Part shown: positions 6,528 through 8,854 of the stretch, in pieces
How the letters are laid out: each line of letters begins with the position of its first letter
How positions within the stretch are numbered: position 1 is the first letter of the stretch
NCBI GenBank assembly: GCA_946042585.1
Contig: CAMGDO010000022.1
Span: forward strand, 1-8,854
Length of the DNA stretch: 8,854 nt
From: an uncultured Clostridia bacterium
GTDB lineage: Bacteria > Bacillota > Clostridia > Christensenellales > Aristaeellaceae
Direction of reading: 5' to 3'
The notes under the pieces: generated by a model
What the model was told of the DNA's origin: nothing
Database searches by the model: none
The model's input: only the letters and a program-made list of their open reading frames with translations
Program-made: the position numbers and the translations under genes

Positions 6528-7370
6528 ATGGCGAAGAAAACAAACAAAATGCTGGCCGATCGTCCGCTGTCGATCGAAGAGGCCTATGAAGCGCGTCCCC
6601 GTCTCTGGTGGCTGTACACGCTGATTTTGCTCATTGTGGTGTCGCTGCTCACCTGGTCCGGCACAGCCGTCGAATTCAAGGGCTTTGCCAAAAAGGGCAT
6701 CGAGGTCGCCAAGGGCGTAGGCTACGGCCTGATCCATCCGGATAAAAACCTGCTGTTCAACCTGACCAGCGAGGGCGTGCCCTATCAATTGTTCCAGACT
6801 GTCGCCATCGCCGTGCTGGGCACGCTGATTGGCGGCGTGCTGGCCGTGCCCTTCAGCTTTCTGGCCAGCGACAAGATTGTGCCCCGATGGGTGGCGTTCA
6901 TCACCAACGCGGTGATTCTCGTCATCCGCACCATCCCCAGCCTGGTGTGGGCGCTGGTGTGGATTCGCGTGACAGGCCCCAACGCCTTCTGCGGCGTGGT
7001 CACCCAGTCGGTCTGCTCCATCGGCATGATCTCCAAGATGTATATCACCGCCATTGCGGATATCGACACCCGCATTCTGGAAAGCCTGGACGCCTCGGGC
7101 TGCACCACCTTCCAGAAAATCCGCTACGGCATTCTGCCGCAGATCATCCCCAATTTCATCTCCACCGTCATCTATCGCTTTGATATCAACGTCAAGGACG
7201 CCACAACGCTGGGCATTGTGGGCGCGGGCGGCATCGGCGCCGCACTGGTGCAGTGCATCAATTCCAGCCGCTGGAGCATGGTGGGCGCGTATCTGTGCGG
7301 CATGGTGGTATTGATGCTTGTCATCGAATTTTTCTCCACCCGCATCCGCAACCGACTGACAAGAGGTTAA
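6528..7370 (+). CDS. phnE: PhnE-family permease, second of two
   Basis: This is the second channel subunit. The 280-residue product has a polar N-terminus, a first membrane span at about 28-44, then the permease domain from about 86 with spans near 88-112, 122-148, 152-168, 208-218 plus 227-242, and 252-269. The docking loop ILESLDASGCTTFQKIRYGILP (183-204) keeps the Gly and the hydrophobic spacing but has Leu-Asp-Ala in place of a strict EAA. GIVGAGGIGAALV (229-241) matches the PhnE consensus and the counterpart in the first permease. Start choice is firm: AGGAGG at 6513-6518 overlaps the preceding stop and is nine bases before the ATG. It lies 14 bases after phnE1 and one base before the phosphatase gene. 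Paired, non-identical PhnE genes are common in Bacillota. Confidence 0.93.
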   Translation: MAKKTNKMLADRPLSIEEAYEARPRLWWLYTLILLIVVSLLTWSGTAVEFKGFAKKGIEVAKGVGYGLIHPDKNLLFNLTSEGVPYQLFQTVAIAVLGTLIGGVLAVPFSFLASDKIVPRWVAFITNAVILVIRTIPSLVWALVWIRVTGPNAFCGVVTQSVCSIGMISKMYITAIADIDTRILESLDASGCTTFQKIRYGILPQIIPNFISTVIYRFDINVKDATTLGIVGAGGIGAALVQCINSSRWSMVGAYLCGMVVLMLVIEFFSTRIRNRLTRG

Positions 7371-7371
7371 C

Positions 7372-8803
7372 ATGCAGCCAAAGCTTACCCTGTATTTCAC
7401 CTCCGATACCCACGGTTATCTGTATCCTTCTTCCTTTGCAGACAAGCAGCCCCATCCCATGGGGCTTTTGTCTTTGCGCTTTCCCCGGGATGAAAACACG
7501 CTGATCATTGATGGCGGCGACACCATTCAGGGCTCTCCGCTGATGTACTATTGCCGCCTGCACGGGCGCACGCTGCCTGTGGCGCAAGCCATGAACGACC
7601 GCGGCTATGATTATGTGACGCTGGGCAATCATGATTTCAACAATGGCTACGATGCGCTCAGAGACTATCTGAAGGCACTTGACGCCGTGTGCCTGTGCGC
7701 CAACGTAGCGGACAAACGGGGCGAAATGCCCATTCAGAGCGCCATAGTGCATACGCTGGGCAACGGATTGCGCGTGGGGCTGGTGGGGCTGGTGACAGAC
7801 TGGGTGAACCGCTGGGAAAAGAAGGAGAACCTGACGGAGCTGGAGATTTCATCCCCCATGGAGGCGGCACGGCGCGCCATTGCCTCGCTGGATGCCGATA
7901 TTATCATCGGCATCTATCACGGCGGCGTGGAGCGCGATCTGAAAACGGGCCGTCTGCTCTCCTCTACGGATGAAAACATCGCCTGCCGGCTGTGCGAGGA
8001 GCTGCCCATCGATCTGCTGCTCACAGGGCATCAGCACATCGCCATGGCCAACGAAGTCTGGCACGGCACGCACATTGTGCAGACGCCCTGCAACGCGACG
8101 GCATACGTCCGTGTGACGCTGGATGAAAACAACCGCTTTCACTCCGAGCTGTGCCCCGTGCCCGACCACGCGGAGCTGACCGCCGCCCAGCAGGCGCTGT
8201 GGACGGATGTAAACGCCTGGCTTGACCAGCCCATCGGGCATCTGACGCAGGCCATCTGGCCGGAGGACAAGCTGCACATGGCGCTGCACGGCACGCCCAT
8301 CGCAGACTTTTTCAACACCGTGCAGCTGTGGGCCAGCGGCGCGGATATCTCCTGCACGGCGCTGGGAAATGAGCTTCGCGGCTTTGACAGCCAGGTGACG
8401 GTGCGCGACGTGGTGGCCAGCTATGTCTATTCCAACACGCTGGTCGTGCTGCGGGTGACAGGCGCGGTGCTGCGGGAGGCGCTTGAGCAATGCGCGCGGT
8501 ATTTCACGGTGGACGCATCGGGAAATATCGGTATTTCCGAGGCATTTTTGCGCCCCAAGCAGGCGCATTACAATTTCGACTATTTCAGCGGGCTGGAATA
8601 CACATTTGATCTGGCGCGTCCTGAGGGCGAACGCGTGATCCGGATGCAGCGCAACGGCGCGCCCATCGGCATGGAGGAGGAGCTGTCGCTGTGCATGAGC
8701 AATTATCGCGCCACCGGCGCGGGCGACTTTGACATGTATCTGCGCTGCCCGCGCGAACGCGAAATCCAGACCGAAATCAGCGAGCTGATCCTCAATTATT
8801 TAT
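7372..8803 (+). CDS. CpdB/5'-nucleotidase-family metallophosphatase, 3' end missing at contig edge
   Basis: These enzymes hydrolyse phosphate esters such as 2',3'-cyclic nucleotides and 5'- or 3'-nucleotides with a two-metal centre. The real part covers 477 residues; the final bases are lost to adapter. The N-terminal calcineurin-like domain (1-250) has every metal motif: SDTHGYL (11-17), IDGGDTIQG (46-54), TLGNHDFN (83-90), YHGG (182-185) and LLTGHQHI (216-223). The C-terminal substrate domain (about 285-477) has LGNELRG (331-337), SNTLVVLRVTGAVLREALE (354-372), YNFDYFSGLEY (400-410) and NYRATGAGDFD (444-454), most like the CpdB branch. Unlike secreted UshA and CpdB it starts MQPKLTLYFTSDTHG with no export signal, so it should act in the cytoplasm. 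AAGAGG lies five bases before the ATG, one base after the phnE2 stop, placing it in the importer operon. Probably only a short C-terminal tail is missing. Substrate is unknown. Confidence 0.9.
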
Positions 8804-8836
8804 CTGTCTCTTATACACATCTGACGCTGCCGACGA
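8804..8836 (+). other. Illumina Nextera transposase adapter (contamination, not genomic)
   Basis: The bases begin with the 19-base Tn5 mosaic end CTGTCTCTTATACACATCT (8804-8822) and continue with GACGCTGCCGACGA (8823-8836), which is the reverse complement of the Nextera read 1 adapter. The match is exact over 33 bases by recall. The genomic sequence therefore ends at 8803. Confidence 0.98.
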
Positions 8837-8854
8837 AGGCTTTGGTGTTGTTGT
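8837..8854 (+). other. probable i5 index and start of P5 sequence with base-call errors
   Basis: AGGCTTTG (8837-8844) differs by one base from AGGCTTAG, the reverse complement of Nextera i5 index S508/N508 as I recall it. The next ten bases GTGTTGTTGT match seven positions of GTGTAGATCT, the expected start of the P5-side sequence. The errors fit low-quality read ends. Confidence 0.8.

Noticed and set aside
8804..8822. Tn5 mosaic end as sign of a natural transposon insertion
   Set aside because: The following bases are the synthetic Nextera adapter, and the position is exactly at the contig end, so this is a library artefact.

Overview
The window looks like the end of a draft contig from a Bacillota genome, probably a Clostridia-type gut bacterium or a metagenome-assembled relative. 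The evidence is GC-rich third codon positions, consensus sigma-A-like promoters, AGGAGG-type ribosome binding sites, TTG starts, a short 'MKKFLALLLAALMLMGC' type export signal, and a rpmE / DUF1385 / prmC neighbourhood. The species cannot be named from the sequence.

Layout. Bases 1-917 hold the 3' two thirds of an NADP-type glutamate dehydrogenase gene (gdhA, + strand, 5' end outside the window). Bases 918-1230 are a convergent intergenic region packed with hairpins: two near-identical copies of a 13-bp-stem hairpin, the second a good + strand terminator, flanking a - strand terminator. Bases 1231-3430 are read on the - strand. rpmE (zinc-type ribosomal protein L31) has its own promoter and terminator. 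It is followed by a second promoter driving a DUF1385 (YqhQ-like) membrane protein gene, which overlaps prmC (release-factor glutamine methyltransferase).

Divergent from rpmE, bases 3611-8803 carry a PhnCDE-type ABC importer on the + strand. phnD (binding protein) has a near-consensus promoter with a perfect palindrome at its predicted start point, and ends in a strong intrinsic terminator. A second, extended -10 promoter then starts a tight operon: phnC (ATPase, TTG start), two different phnE-like permeases, and a CpdB/5'-nucleotidase-family metallophosphatase with no export signal. The likely logic is that the lipoprotein or secreted PhnD captures a phosphorus compound, the PhnC dimer and PhnE1-PhnE2 pair import it, and the last enzyme removes phosphate from an ester inside the cell. 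No C-P lyase gene is visible, so 'phosphonate' should not be taken as the proven substrate.

The last 51 bases (8804-8854) are not genomic. They match the Illumina Nextera transposase adapter, then a probable i5 index and the start of the P5 side with errors. The phosphatase gene therefore stops at an assembly artefact and its reading frame continues by chance through the adapter. I found no mobile element, CRISPR array, tRNA or rRNA. The region is mostly ordinary core metabolism and translation genes plus one interesting importer-phosphatase cassette; I see no clearly new type of system.
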